NCBI GenBank assembly: GCA_944320235.1
Contig: CALUGQ010000032.1
Location: forward strand, 1-64,000
Source of the DNA: an uncultured Prevotella sp.
GTDB lineage: Bacteria; Bacteroidota; Bacteroidia; Bacteroidales; Bacteroidaceae
Length of the DNA stretch: 64,000 nt
Reading direction: 5' to 3'
Positions 44,319 to 54,692 of the stretch are shown piece after piece. The position numbers were made by a program, and so were the translations under genes. Under the pieces are notes generated by a model. The model was not told where the DNA came from, ran no database searches, and worked only from the letters and a program-made list of their open reading frames with translations. Numbering within the stretch: position 1 is the first letter of the stretch; each line of letters opens with the position of its first letter.

Positions 44319-47300
44319 ATGGCTAAAGAAAAAAAATTTATCACTTGTGATGGTAACGAGGCCGCTGCTCATGTGAGCTATATGTTTTCTGAAGTGGCAG
44401 CCATCTACCCTATCACTCCGTCATCACCGATGGCTGAGCATGTAGACGAGTGGGCCGCACGCGGCCGAAAGAACCTTTGGGGTCAGGAAGTGACTGTACA
44501 GGAAATGCAATCAGAAGCAGGTGCTGCTGGTGCTGTACACGGTTCGCTTCAAGCAGGAGCCCTTACGACGACATTCACTGCTTCGCAAGGCCTTTTGCTG
44601 ATGATTCCTAATATGTATAAGATTGCAGGTGAATTGATTCCTTGTGTGTTTGATGTTTCTGCACGCACGTTAGCTTCACACTCTCTTTGCATCTTCGGTG
44701 ACCATCAGGATGTAATGGCTTGCCGCCAAACTGGATTTGCAATGCTCTGTGAGGGATCTGTACAGGAAGTTATGGATATGACAGCCGTTGCTCACTTGGC
44801 ATCCTTGAAGACTTGTGTTCCATTTGTTAATTTCTTCGATGGCTTCCGCACTTCGCATGAGTATCACAAGATTGAGCTTATGCAGGAAGAGGATATCCGC
44901 CCGTTGGTTGACGAAGCCGATATCAAGCGGTTTCGTGACCGCGCGTTAACACCGGAGCGTCCGGTAACTCGTGGTACAGCTGAGAACCCTGAAACATTCT
45001 TCACACACCGCGAGGCTTGCAACGAGTATTATGACAAAGTACCCGAAGTCGTTGAGATGTATCTTGGCAAGATAAGCGAAATTACAGGCCGTGAGTATCA
45101 CCTATTCTCTTATTACGGAGCAGATGATGCAGACCGCATCATCATCCTTATGGGTAGCGCCACAGAGGCTGCACGTGAGGCTATTGACTATCTCAATGCA
45201 AACGGACAGAAGGTTGGTATGATTTCTGTACATCTCTATCGCCCGTTCTCTGTTAAGCATCTGCTTGCAGCTGTTCCCAAAACGGTGAAGCGTATTGCTG
45301 TACTTGACCGTACAAAGGAACCTGGTGCAGAAGGAGAGCCGTTGTACCTTGACGTGAAGAGCGCATTCTATGATGTTGAAAATAAGCCACTTATCGTTGG
45401 TGGTCGTTATGGACTTGGCTCTAGCGACACGACTCCTGCAAAGATTATTTCTGTATTTAATAATCTTGCACTTCCAGAACCTAAGAACCATTTCACTGTC
45501 GGTATTGTAGATGACGTAACATTTACATCACTGCCACAAGTAGAAGAGATGGCACTTGGAGGTGAAGGAATGTTTGAAGCAAAGTTCTTCGGCCTTGGAG
45601 CAGATGGAACTGTTGGAGCAAACAAGAACTCTGTAAAGATTATTGGCGACAATACCGACAAGCATTGTCAGGCATACTTCTCCTACGACTCAAAGAAATC
45701 TGGAGGCTTCACCTGCTCACACCTTCGTTTTGGTGACACCCCGATACGTTCCACTTACCTCGTAAATACGCCAAACTTCGTTGCTTGTCACGTACAGGCT
45801 TATTTGCATATGTATGATGTGACGCGCGGATTGCAGAAGAATGGCACATTCTTGCTTAATACTATATTTGATGGTGACGAGCTAGTAAACTTCATACCGA
45901 ATAAGGTGAAGCGTTACTTTGCACAAAACAACATTACCGTTTACTACATTAATGCAACCAAGATTGCCCAGGAAATAGGACTTGGCAACCGAACCAACAC
46001 AATTCTTCAGAGTGCATTCTTCCGTATCACAGGCGTAATACCTGTTGATTTGGCTGTAGAGCAGATGAAGAAATTCATTGTCAAGTCCTACGGCAAAAAA
46101 GGACAAGACGTTGTTGACAAAAACTATGCAGCGGTTGACCGTGGCGGCGAATACAAGCAGTTAACAGTTGATCCTGCTTGGGTTAATCTGCCAGATGATG
46201 TTGCCAAGGAAGACGACGCTCCCGCATTCGTAAAGGAACTTGTGCGTCCTATAAATGCTCAGGCCGGTGACTTGCTTAAAGTTTCGGATTTCGTTAACCA
46301 TGGCACTGTAGATGGTTCATGGCAAGTAGGTACAGCCGCATACGAAAAACGTGGAGTTGAGGCATTTGTTCCTGTTTGGAATCCTGAGAATTGTATTCAG
46401 TGTAACAAGTGTTCTTACGTATGTCCTCATGCAGCAATCCGTCCGTTCGTCCTTGATGACAACGAGCTTAAGGGCTTTACCTCGCCAACCATCGAGATGA
46501 AAGCACCTGCCACCATGAAAGGCATGCACTTTGTTATCGGCGTATCAGTCATGGATTGCCTTGGTTGCGGCAATTGTGAGGATGTATGCCCCGGCAACCC
46601 GAAGACAGGCAAGGCACTCAAGATGGTACCGTTTGCAGGCGACGAAAAGGGTGCAGCCGAGTGGAACTATCTCGTAAAGGATGTCAAGAGCAAACAAAAC
46701 CTCATTGACATCAAGAGCAATGTCAAGAACTCACAGTTCGCTCAGCCATTGTTCGAGTTCTCCGGAGCATGCTCAGGTTGTGGTGAGACTCCTTATGTAA
46801 AACTCATCTCTCAGCTATTCGGTGATCGCGAAATGATTGCCAATGCAACAGGCTGCTCGTCAATTTATTCGGCCTCCATACCATCAACACCATACTGCAC
46901 CAACGAGGAAGGCCATGGTCCAGCATTTAACAACTCGCTGTTCGAAGACTTCTGCGAATTTGGCATGGGTATGGCTCTTGGCAACAAGAAGATGCGCCAA
47001 CGCATTGAAATGCTTCTTGGCGAGGCAATTGCCAAGGAGGGCACGCCAGCAGACTTCAAGGCCGCTGCAGAAGAATGGATTGCCGGCAAGGATGATGCCG
47101 ATAACTCCAAGATAGCTGCCGCCAAACTCAAGCCGCTTATTGCTGCTGGTGCAGAGGCTGGTTGCGAGGTGTGCAAAGAGCTGAAGACCCTCGATCACTA
47201 TCTCGTTAAACGCAGCCAGTGGATTATCGGTGGCGACGGTGCGTCATATGATATCGGCTATGGCGGTCTTGATCACGTGATTGCCAGTGGGGAAGACGTA

Positions 47301-47897
47301 AACATCCTTGTTCTTGATACTGAGGTTTATTCAAATACCGGCGGCCAGGCCTCTAAGGCAACCCCGCTCGGTGCCATTGCCCAGTTCGCTGCTCAAGGTA
47401 AGCGCATACGCAAGAAAGACCTTGGCATGATTGCCACAACTTATGGATATGTTTATGTCGCACAGATAGCAATGGGTGCCGACCAGGCACAGTGCCTAAA
47501 GGCAATACGCGAAGCTGAAGCATACCACGGCCCATCACTCATCATCGCTTACGCTCCATGTATTAACCACGGCCTTAAAGCCAAAGGGGGCATGGGCAAG
47601 AGCCAGGCTGAGGAAGCTAAGGCCGTTGAATGTGGCTATTGGCATCTGTGGCGTTACAATCCCGAATTGGCAGAACAGGGCAAGAACCCGTTCTCGCTTG
47701 ATTCAAAGAAGCCAGACTGGAGCAAGTTCCACGACTTCCTCATGGGTGAGGTTCGCTATCTCTCTGTAAAGAAAGCTTACCCGAACGAGGCAGAAGAACT
47801 TTTCGCCGAAGCAGAACGCATGGCTCAGCTCCGTTACAAGAGCTATGTCCGCCAAACCCTCATGGACTGGAGTGACGAAAATGAGCCTGAGGCATAA
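44319..47897 (+). CDS. nifJ: Pyruvate:ferredoxin (flavodoxin) oxidoreductase
   Basis: A 1192-aa single-chain PFOR that cleaves pyruvate to acetyl-CoA and CO2 and passes electrons to ferredoxin or flavodoxin. Domain order is normal: the N-terminal gamma/alpha part (DGNEAAAHVSYMFSEVAAIYPITPSSPMAEH), the two-cluster ferredoxin domain near 690-760 (CIQCNKCSYVCP and CLGCGNCEDVCP), and the TPP domain (GGDGASYDIGYGGLDH and VYSNTGGQASKATP). A proximal cluster Cys motif (CSGCGETPY) is also present. No TAnnTTTG promoter is obvious just upstream; it ends at a hairpin terminator. Confidence 0.98.
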   Translation: MAKEKKFITCDGNEAAAHVSYMFSEVAAIYPITPSSPMAEHVDEWAARGRKNLWGQEVTVQEMQSEAGAAGAVHGSLQAGALTTTFTASQGLLLMIPNMYKIAGELIPCVFDVSARTLASHSLCIFGDHQDVMACRQTGFAMLCEGSVQEVMDMTAVAHLASLKTCVPFVNFFDGFRTSHEYHKIELMQEEDIRPLVDEADIKRFRDRALTPERPVTRGTAENPETFFTHREACNEYYDKVPEVVEMYLGKISEITGREYHLFSYYGADDADRIIILMGSATEAAREAIDYLNANGQKVGMISVHLYRPFSVKHLLAAVPKTVKRIAVLDRTKEPGAEGEPLYLDVKSAFYDVENKPLIVGGRYGLGSSDTTPAKIISVFNNLALPEPKNHFTVGIVDDVTFTSLPQVEEMALGGEGMFEAKFFGLGADGTVGANKNSVKIIGDNTDKHCQAYFSYDSKKSGGFTCSHLRFGDTPIRSTYLVNTPNFVACHVQAYLHMYDVTRGLQKNGTFLLNTIFDGDELVNFIPNKVKRYFAQNNITVYYINATKIAQEIGLGNRTNTILQSAFFRITGVIPVDLAVEQMKKFIVKSYGKKGQDVVDKNYAAVDRGGEYKQLTVDPAWVNLPDDVAKEDDAPAFVKELVRPINAQAGDLLKVSDFVNHGTVDGSWQVGTAAYEKRGVEAFVPVWNPENCIQCNKCSYVCPHAAIRPFVLDDNELKGFTSPTIEMKAPATMKGMHFVIGVSVMDCLGCGNCEDVCPGNPKTGKALKMVPFAGDEKGAAEWNYLVKDVKSKQNLIDIKSNVKNSQFAQPLFEFSGACSGCGETPYVKLISQLFGDREMIANATGCSSIYSASIPSTPYCTNEEGHGPAFNNSLFEDFCEFGMGMALGNKKMRQRIEMLLGEAIAKEGTPADFKAAAEEWIAGKDDADNSKIAAAKLKPLIAAGAEAGCEVCKELKTLDHYLVKRSQWIIGGDGASYDIGYGGLDHVIASGEDVNILVLDTEVYSNTGGQASKATPLGAIAQFAAQGKRIRKKDLGMIATTYGYVYVAQIAMGADQAQCLKAIREAEAYHGPSLIIAYAPCINHGLKAKGGMGKSQAEEAKAVECGYWHLWRYNPELAEQGKNPFSLDSKKPDWSKFHDFLMGEVRYLSVKKAYPNEAEELFAEAERMAQLRYKSYVRQTLMDWSDENEPEA

Positions 47898-47931
47898 TTT
47901 CAAAATGCGCTTTGATTAATTTTTAACTTCA

Positions 47932-47968
47932 TAAAATCCCTGCCCCAATTAGTGCGGCAGGGATTTTA
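47932..47968 (+). terminator. Terminator of nifJ
   Basis: A perfect 13-bp stem TAAAATCCCTGCC (47932-47944) / GGCAGGGATTTTA (47956-47968) with an 11-nt loop lies 34 bases after the stop. The T-run is short. Confidence 0.8.
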
Positions 47969-48359
47969 GTATTCATTGCATTGGCCGTCATTGATATTGT
48001 AATCTACTGGAAATTAGTGTATTAAACTAATATACATAAGTTAATATTCAAGAAATCCATCCTACCCTACAAGTTTTATTGTTATGGCGTTCTAAAATAC
48101 ACCGTCAGGCACGCCAACATAGACCATTATGCTACATAATACAGCCTGTAACTCAATCAAGTTCGAATACGTTTCCATGTTATACGCATTTTTCAATATT
48201 TCAGTCTGTCTTTATGTCTGCAATAGCAAAACTTTTCAAGATTACACAAAGATGAGCAAGTAGCCGCGTCTTTCTAAATTCCATATCCTGCAATACTATT
48301 TATTACGCCAAATGCTTAAGTTTTATGCCTATGATGCCTTATATAAGCAAAATATTGAT
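47969..48359. other. Intergenic region upstream of glyA
   Basis: Roughly 390 bases of AT-rich sequence with no supported gene. No riboswitch or repeat was recognised. Confidence 0.5.
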
Positions 48360-48367
48360 TACCTTTG
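48360..48367 (+). promoter_or_regulatory. -7 element of glyA
   Basis: TACCTTTG followed by C lies 119 bases before the glyA ATG, implying a leader of about 110 nt. In it an ATG at 48390 opens a 9-codon frame ending at 48419. Confidence 0.5.
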
Positions 48368-48486
48368 CACTGCAACAATTTAGTAATCAATGGCCACAAC
48401 AGATATTTCAACATTTTAGATTCAACTGAACCAAGAAAATCAAGGCATTGAGCACATAATTTTTATCAACCTACATAGCGACAAGA

Positions 48487-49767
48487 ATGAAAAAAGACCA
48501 AGAGGTTTTTAGCCTCATTGAAATGGAACACCAGCGCCAGCTGAAAGGCATGGAGCTCATCGCGTCTGAGAATTTTGTCAGTGACGAGGTAATGGAGGCC
48601 ATGGGCTCCTACCTCACCAACAAGTATGCCGAAGGCTATCCTGGCAAGCGCTATTATGGCGGCTGCGAAGTGGTAGACAAGGTTGAGCAATTGGCCATCG
48701 ACCGCGTATGCGAGCTTTTTGGAGCCGAATATGCCAACGTGCAGCCCCACTCCGGCGCACAGGCCAATGCTGCGGTATTGCTTGCCGTGCTTAAGCCTGG
48801 CGACACATTCATGGGGCTCAATCTGGCACAGGGCGGCCACCTGTCACATGGTTCTGCTGTCAATACGTCAGGCATTCTTTATAATCCCATAGGCTATAAC
48901 TTGAACCGTGAGACCGGCCGCGTTGATTACGACGAAATGGAACAGCTCGCCATGGAACATAAGCCCAAGCTGATTATCGGTGGAGGCTCGGCCTACAGCC
49001 GTGAATGGGACTACAAGCGTATGCGCCAGATAGCCGACCAAGTGGGCGCACTACTCATGATAGATATGGCTCACCCTGCCGGACTGATAGCAGCAGGACT
49101 GCTTGATAACCCCGTGAAATATGCACACATCGTGACGTCAACCACCCACAAGACGCTGCGTGGACCACGCGGAGGCATCATACTCATGGGCAAGGATTTT
49201 GAGAACCCATGGGGACTTAAAACACCCAAGGGTGCAGTCAAGATGATGAGTCAACTGCTCAACTCAGCAGTATTTCCAGGACAGCAGGGCGGTCCGCTTG
49301 AACACGTCATCGCAGCCAAGGCTGTAGCTTTTGGTGAAGCTCTGCAGCCTGAGTTTAAGGAATGGGCCAAACAGGTGCAGAATAATGCCAAAGTATTGGC
49401 TGAAGAGCTTGTGAAGCGCGGTTTCACCATAGTCAGCGGTGGCACAGACAACCATTCAATGCTCGTAGACCTGCGTTCCAAATATCCAGAACTCACCGGC
49501 AAGGTGGCCGAAAATGCACTCGTTGCTGCCGATATCACAGTGAATAAGAATATGGTGCCGTTCGATACACGCAGTGCATTCCAGACCAGCGGCATACGTC
49601 TCGGCACACCTGCCATCACCACACGAGGTGCCAAAGAAGACCTCATGGTGCTGATAGCCGAACTGATAGAAGAGGTTCTTAATGCACCAGAAGACGAGGC
49701 TGTCATTGCCAGTGTGCGCGCAAAGGTGAACGAGACAATGATGAACTACCCACTATTCGCCTATTAA
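48487..49767 (+). CDS. glyA: Serine hydroxymethyltransferase
   Basis: A 426-aa PLP enzyme that interconverts serine and glycine and feeds one-carbon units to THF. The PLP Lys sits in [20 protein letters not shown]. Other markers are [39 protein letters not shown] and [15 protein letters not shown]. Its base composition is noticeably richer in G and C than that of its neighbours, as expected for a highly expressed gene. It has its own promoter and terminator. Confidence 0.98.
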   Translation: MKKDQEVFSLIEMEHQRQLKGMELIASENFVSDEVMEAMGSYLTNKYAEGYPGKRYYGGCEVVDKVEQLAIDRVCELFGAEYANVQPHSGAQANAAVLLAVLKPGDTFMGLNLAQGGHLSHGSAVNTSGILYNPIGYNLNRETGRVDYDEMEQLAMEHKPKLIIGGGSAYSREWDYKRMRQIADQVGALLMIDMAHPAGLIAAGLLDNPVKYAHIVTSTTHKTLRGPRGGIILMGKDFENPWGLKTPKGAVKMMSQLLNSAVFPGQQGGPLEHVIAAKAVAFGEALQPEFKEWAKQVQNNAKVLAEELVKRGFTIVSGGTDNHSMLVDLRSKYPELTGKVAENALVAADITVNKNMVPFDTRSAFQTSGIRLGTPAITTRGAKEDLMVLIAELIEEVLNAPEDEAVIASVRAKVNETMMNYPLFAY

Positions 49768-49835
49768 CAGCTGCTAAGCATAAATACAGCATAAACTAAG
49801 GACAAGCCTGCGGCAAACATCCGAGGGGACCCATT

Positions 49836-49866
49836 GAGTGATGGCCGGAATGACCGGCCATCACTC
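49836..49866 (+). terminator. Terminator of glyA
   Basis: A perfect 13-bp stem GAGTGATGGCCGG (49836-49848) / CCGGCCATCACTC (49854-49866) with a 5-nt loop. Only a weak T-rich tail follows. Confidence 0.8.
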
Positions 49867-49943
49867 GTAATATCTAAATTCATATGAACCAATAAAAAAA
49901 CAGAAATTTTCATATCGCGTTCCAATATTCAAAATTTGCATTC

Positions 49944-50705
49944 ATGAACATAGTAACAACCATCATGGAAGAATTGACTGCACTCTCCACAGAAGAGAAA
50001 AGGCGAGTGCTGCCACATTTTTTCAAGACAGGCCCCGGACAATATGGAGAAGGTGATTTGTTCATAGGCACGACAGTTCCAGACACACGGCGTGTGGCCA
50101 TAGCACACAAAGATGCCTCATTAGAAGACGTGGAGCAGATGCTCTACTCACAGTGGCACGAGGTAAGGCTGGCAGCCTTACTCATTATGGTGGCAAAAGC
50201 ACACAAGGCAGATGATTACACCAGAAGCCGCCTTTTCAACTTCTACCTCAGGCACACTGCGAGAATAAACAACTGGGATCTCGTTGACCTATCGGCACCG
50301 ACCTTGGTTGGAGACTACCTGAGTGACAAAACGCGCGACACACTATACAGCTTGGCACAAAGCCAACTGCTATGGGAAGCCCGAATTGCCATAGTGGCAA
50401 CACTAGCTTTCATACGCCGCGGAGACCTTGACGACACGTACAAGATATGTAATATACTCATGAATCACAGCCACGAATTAATTCACAAAGCCTGTGGCTG
50501 GATGTTGCGTGAGGCCGGTAAGCGTAACCCGAAAAGGCTATATACGTATGTAATGGACAATCGTTGCCACATGCCTCGCACCATGTTGCGATATGCCATT
50601 GAAAGGTTTGCGCCAAGTGAGCGCAAAGAGCTCATGGAAAAGCCGAAATACCAACGCAATGGGCTTAGAAGAACAACTGGAAAAGTTGATATAACAAATG
50701 TGTGA
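49944..50705 (+). CDS. DNA alkylation repair protein, AlkD-like
   Basis: A 253-aa all-helical HEAT-repeat protein. The AlkD signatures are GQYGEGDLFIGTTVPDTRRVA, WHEVRLAALLIMV, INNWDLVDLSAPTLVGDYL with the Trp-Asp pair, and RRGDLDDTYKICNILMNH followed by KACGWMLREAGKRN. AlkD proteins excise positively charged alkylated purines without base flipping. It is followed by tex after 158 bases. ATG 49944 and an ATG 7 codons downstream are both possible. Confidence 0.88.
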   Translation: MNIVTTIMEELTALSTEEKRRVLPHFFKTGPGQYGEGDLFIGTTVPDTRRVAIAHKDASLEDVEQMLYSQWHEVRLAALLIMVAKAHKADDYTRSRLFNFYLRHTARINNWDLVDLSAPTLVGDYLSDKTRDTLYSLAQSQLLWEARIAIVATLAFIRRGDLDDTYKICNILMNHSHELIHKACGWMLREAGKRNPKRLYTYVMDNRCHMPRTMLRYAIERFAPSERKELMEKPKYQRNGLRRTTGKVDITNV

Positions 50706-50863
50706 TGAAGACGGAGAAGAAGTGGTGATAATGATAAATGAACTGCCCAAAGCAAAACGTACATGCAATATATTGGGCCTTAAAGCCCGCACGCTGCAAA
50801 TTCTTACCGTAGTGAAAAATGGCGGCAAAAAGCAAAACGCCAGCAAAAGCATAATGATAGCAA

Positions 50864-53014
50864 ATGAAAGGCAATATAGATAATTTCAAGCAAATAATAG
50901 CAAAAGAATTAGGCTTAGGCGAACGCGAAGTGGGAAACACACTCGCACTTCTCAATGACGGATGTACTATACCATTTATCAGCAGATACCGTAAGGAAAG
51001 AACTGGAAGTATGGATGAAATGCAGATTGCCGCTATAGCCGACATGAACGGAAAGCTCACGGAAATGGCCAAAAGAAAGGAGACAATGACTAAGACCATC
51101 GCCGAACAAGGCAAGTTGACGCAGGAACTGGGCAAAAGGATTAACGAATGCTGGAATTCGGCTGAACTTGAAGATATTTACCTTCCATTCAAACCCAAAC
51201 GACGCACAAGGGCGCAAGTGGCACGAGAGAATGGCCTCGAGCCACTTGCCCAAATAATCATGACGCAACATAAGGCTGACATAGAAAGAATCGCAATGGG
51301 ATTCGTAAAAGGGGACGTGAAAGATATCGCCTCGGCCTTGAAAGGAGCACAAGACATCATTGCTGAGAATGTCAGTGAAGACGAACGTACACGCAGTATA
51401 GTAAGAGGCTTATTCAGGCGCGATGCCATAATAACAGCCAAAGTGGTGAAAGCAGAGGCGAACTCAGAAAAGGCTGCAAAATATGCCGATTACTTTGACT
51501 TCAGCGAGCAACTTAGATGCTGCCCAGCCCACAGACTCTTAGCTATTAGGCGTGGAGAAGCCGATGGCATACTGCGAATCAGCATCAAAGCAGATAGTGA
51601 AGAATGTGACAAGCGGATAAAGAGAATGTTCGTAAATGGTTCCAGCACATGTTCAAAGCTAGTTGAAGAAGCAGTATACGATTCTTTGAAACGTCTTGTG
51701 AAGCCGTCAATAGAAACAGAATTTGCATCAGAATCCAAAAGCAAGGCCGACGATGAAGCCATTAGGGTGTTTGCAATGAACCTGAGACTGCTATTACTAG
51801 CTGCTCCGTTGGGGCAAAAGCGCGTAATGGGGATAGACCCTGGCTTCCGGACTGGATGTAAAGTGGTATGCCTCGACACACAAGGCAACCTGCTACACCA
51901 TGAGGTCATATTCCCCCACCCGCCCGCCAAGCAGTGGCATGAAGCTGCAGAGACAGTGGAAAAGATGGTGAAACAATATAAGACAGAAGCCATTGCCATT
52001 GGTAACGGTACGGCAGGACGCGAGACAGAGGCTTTCATAAAGTCGCTCCACCTTGGTGATGGCCTGCACATATACATGGTGAGCGAAGATGGTGCATCAG
52101 TATATTCTGCATCAAAGGCTGCAAGGGAGGAGTTCCCAACAGAAGACGTGACCGTGCGCGGAGCTGTGTCAATAGGAAGAAGACTGATGGATCCACTGGC
52201 AGAGTTGGTCAAAATAGACCCTAAGAGCATCGGCGTAGGGCAATACCAACATGACGTAGACCAAGCAAAACTGAAAAGGAGCCTTGACCAGACAGTGGTA
52301 AGCTGCGTGAACTCCGTTGGTGTGAATCTGAACACTGCCAGCCAACACTTATTGACATATGTGAGTGGTCTTGGGCCAGCACTCGCACAAAACATTGTAG
52401 ATTATCGACGCGACCATGGGCCATTTTTATCACGCTCCGAGTTAAAGAAAGTGGCACGCCTAGGGCCGACTGCATATGAGCAGTGTGCCGGCTTCTTAAG
52501 GATTCCAGGGGCGAAGAATCCACTTGACAACACGGCCGTGCATCCTGAAAGTTACAAGATTGTAGAACAGATGGCCAAAGACACTGGCTGCACCGTGGCT
52601 GAACTTATTGCTTCCCCCCAAAAAAGGAACAGCATAAACCTAAACCATTACATAACGCACAATGTAGGAATGCCAACACTTTCTGATATCATGAAAGAGT
52701 TAGACAAACCAGGGCGTGATCCAAGAGGAATGGCCGAGGTATTTGAGTTTGATCCAAATGTCACATCAATTGACAATCTTGCAGTAGGAATGGTACTGCC
52801 TGGAATTGTTACAAATATTACTAACTTCGGCGTTTTTGTTGATATAGGCATACACCATGATGGATTAATACACATTTCACAATTGGCCGACCATTACGTC
52901 AGCGATCCCACACAAATTGTTAAGCTTCATGAGCATATACACGTTCGCATAATTGATGTAGACCATAAGCGGAAACGCATCGCATTATCATTGCGTGGAA
53001 TGAAAAGTAAATAA
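50864..53014 (+). CDS. tex: Tex-family RNA-binding transcription accessory protein
   Basis: A 716-aa Tex protein. The N-terminal region reads TIPFISRYRKERTGSMDEMQI, followed by a YqgF/RNase H-like domain (MGIDPGFRTGCKVVCLD) and helix-hairpin-helix repeats (VNLNTASQHLLTYVSGLGPALAQNIVDYR). The C-terminal S1 domain (about 645-716) has GIVTNITNFGVFVDIG. Tex binds RNA and affects transcription complexes. The start at 50864 gives the standard N-terminus. It is convergent with coaW. Confidence 0.96.
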   Translation: MKGNIDNFKQIIAKELGLGEREVGNTLALLNDGCTIPFISRYRKERTGSMDEMQIAAIADMNGKLTEMAKRKETMTKTIAEQGKLTQELGKRINECWNSAELEDIYLPFKPKRRTRAQVARENGLEPLAQIIMTQHKADIERIAMGFVKGDVKDIASALKGAQDIIAENVSEDERTRSIVRGLFRRDAIITAKVVKAEANSEKAAKYADYFDFSEQLRCCPAHRLLAIRRGEADGILRISIKADSEECDKRIKRMFVNGSSTCSKLVEEAVYDSLKRLVKPSIETEFASESKSKADDEAIRVFAMNLRLLLLAAPLGQKRVMGIDPGFRTGCKVVCLDTQGNLLHHEVIFPHPPAKQWHEAAETVEKMVKQYKTEAIAIGNGTAGRETEAFIKSLHLGDGLHIYMVSEDGASVYSASKAAREEFPTEDVTVRGAVSIGRRLMDPLAELVKIDPKSIGVGQYQHDVDQAKLKRSLDQTVVSCVNSVGVNLNTASQHLLTYVSGLGPALAQNIVDYRRDHGPFLSRSELKKVARLGPTAYEQCAGFLRIPGAKNPLDNTAVHPESYKIVEQMAKDTGCTVAELIASPQKRNSINLNHYITHNVGMPTLSDIMKELDKPGRDPRGMAEVFEFDPNVTSIDNLAVGMVLPGIVTNITNFGVFVDIGIHHDGLIHISQLADHYVSDPTQIVKLHEHIHVRIIDVDHKRKRIALSLRGMKSK

Positions 53015-53034
53015 TGATATTAATTATTCATACG

Positions 53035-53877
53035 CTAAAGCATTTCTGTTGGGAACCTACGGTCGAAATGGCATAATGCAGCACCTATCGCTGTGCAAAA
53101 CTCAGAATATTCTGGGATGATAAATTTAACGCCATACAGTTTTTCTATTGCAGGGAAAACCATCCGACACTGAGGCAACAGAGTAAGATTGCCTATCATT
53201 ACATATTCACGAATGGAACTGCCAATCGAAGCCAATACCGCAGACTGCCCTACAGATTGCAAGACAGTCCAAATTAAGCCAATGGCAACGTCTTCACGCG
53301 AAGCATCGCTGCGCGCATTTCCGAAAAGCGAAGCTACAGCCGACATTGGCAATCCGGGCAAAGGCTTCGCACTTATGTCACCTATCCGTAAGTTGATATT
53401 TGAAATATTGCCACGCATAGCCATTTCCGATACTGTGCGGATGTCATCCGTCTTAAGCAAAAGACGTGCTAGCCCTTGCAACGTGCCGCCACCAATGCCT
53501 ATCCCACCAATATGTTCAATACTATCGCCGGCACACCTTATAAGAGAAGTGCCAGTACCCATACTGACAACAATGATACTGTCCTTACCAGATTCATGTC
53601 GGGCGCCAAGTCCATCTGCGATAAATTCTCCGGCTTTGTCGGTTGGCAAGCCATAAACAGGTTTGGTAATATATGCTGCACCAACCCCTGTGAGCATCAC
53701 GTGCTCAACATCTGGAATTTGAATTTTATTGTCATAAAGGTACTTTCCGAATGCTCCATAGAGAGATGACACTGGGTCTGTGGCTTTTATTCTCATTGGA
53801 GCAACAACCTTGCCATCACTAATGCCAACTATTTTGGTTGTGCTAATCCCGACATCAATACCAATAACCATTCCCAT
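53035..53877 (-). CDS. coaW: Type II pantothenate kinase
   Basis: A 280-aa ASKHA-fold kinase that phosphorylates pantothenate, the first committed step to CoA. The phosphate-1 motif IGIDVGISTTKIVGI is at the N-terminus. SMGTGTSLIRC and GIGIGGGTLQGLARLLL form the phosphate-2/adenosine part. The length and motifs fit the bacterial type II (CoaW/PanK-like) enzyme rather than CoaA or CoaX. ATG 53877 and 53871 are both possible. Confidence 0.9.
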   Translation of the reverse strand: MGMVIGIDVGISTTKIVGISDGKVVAPMRIKATDPVSSLYGAFGKYLYDNKIQIPDVEHVMLTGVGAAYITKPVYGLPTDKAGEFIADGLGARHESGKDSIIVVSMGTGTSLIRCAGDSIEHIGGIGIGGGTLQGLARLLLKTDDIRTVSEMAMRGNISNINLRIGDISAKPLPGLPMSAVASLFGNARSDASREDVAIGLIWTVLQSVGQSAVLASIGSSIREYVMIGNLTLLPQCRMVFPAIEKLYGVKFIIPEYSEFCTAIGAALCHFDRRFPTEML

Positions 53878-53956
53878 AAATTATATCCAAATATGCATTG
53901 TTAAATTTACTGCAACAAAATCATATTTAAATCATGCAACCATAATATGTAAGCAT

Positions 53957-53990
53957 AAAAAACTGCAATCACCTTTGTTAGTGATTGCAG
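53957..53990 (-). terminator. Terminator of infC-rpmI-rplT
   Basis: A perfect 10-bp stem CTGCAATCAC (53963-53972) / GTGATTGCAG (53981-53990) with an 8-nt loop is followed on the minus strand by six T. Confidence 0.92.
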
Positions 53991-54023
53991 CCTAATTTCT
54001 TATGGCCTATATGTCCATACCAC

Positions 54024-54368
54024 TTATTTAACTTTCTGTACTATGGCTTTGAAAGCTTCAGGATTGTTAACAGCCAGGTCTGCGAGGACTTTACGGTTAA
54101 TCTCAATACCTGCTTTATTGAGCGCACCCATTAAAACAGAGTAGCTCATTCCTTCAAGGCGAGCTGCAGCATTGATACGCTGTATCCACAAAGAACGGAA
54201 ATTGCGCTTCTTGGTACGGCGATCACGATATGCATAAGTAAGACCTTTCTCCCAAGTATTCTTAGCTACTGTCCATACATTTTTACGTGCTCCATAATAG
54301 CCGCGCGTAAGTTTCAAAATTCTTTTTCTCCTTGCTCTCGAAGCAACATGATTTACTGATCTTGGCAT
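54024..54368 (-). CDS. rplT: 50S ribosomal protein L20
   Basis: A 114-aa ribosomal protein that binds 23S rRNA during early assembly. The N-terminus [21 protein letters not shown] and the helix [26 protein letters not shown] are diagnostic. It is third in infC-rpmI-rplT and in other bacteria it also represses this operon. Confidence 0.98.
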   Translation of the reverse strand: MPRSVNHVASRARRKRILKLTRGYYGARKNVWTVAKNTWEKGLTYAYRDRRTKKRNFRSLWIQRINAAARLEGMSYSVLMGALNKAGIEINRKVLADLAVNNPEAFKAIVQKVK

Positions 54369-54403
54369 AATTTTTTAACTTTAAACGTTCGACAATTAAA
54401 GAG

Positions 54404-54601
54404 TTAGCGGAGACATAACAAGTCGCGAACTTGCTTCATGTTGTCTACATCCACAAGCGTTTGGTGAACCAAATTGCGCTTCTGCTTCTTGGTTTTTTTC
54501 GTCAGAATGTGGTTGTGGTAAGCATGATGTCTCTTAATCTTACCCGACCCGGTGAAACGAAATCTCTTTTTTGCACCGGAATTTGTCTTAACTTTTGGCA
54601 T
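54404..54601 (-). CDS. rpmI: 50S ribosomal protein L35
   Basis: A 65-aa basic protein. [20 protein letters not shown] and [18 protein letters not shown] are typical of L35. It lies 91 bases downstream of infC, a gap that holds a hairpin, and 35 bases before rplT. Confidence 0.97.
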   Translation of the reverse strand: MPKVKTNSGAKKRFRFTGSGKIKRHHAYHNHILTKKTKKQKRNLVHQTLVDVDNMKQVRDLLCLR

Positions 54602-54635
54602 TTTTTTTGATAATTTAATATTGTTGTTATTTTAT

Positions 54636-54667
54636 AGTGGCAACGCATATACCGGGCGTTACGCACT
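54636..54667 (-). promoter_or_regulatory. Hairpin in the infC-rpmI gap, possible L20 autoregulatory site
   Basis: AACGC (54642-54646) pairs with GCGTT (54656-54660) around a 9-nt loop. An outer AGTG/CACT stem (54636-54639, 54664-54667) is separated by a small internal loop. There is no T-run, so it is not a simple terminator. It lies 35 bases upstream of rpmI, the usual position of L20 control elements. Confidence 0.35.
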
Positions 54668-54692
54668 GCTTCATTTTCTATTTTAAAACAAT

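Noticed and set aside
50698-50883. 61-codon frame between the AlkD-like gene and tex
   Set aside because: Overlaps both neighbours, no recognisable features; the Tex start at 50864 fits the family well, so this is probably chance.
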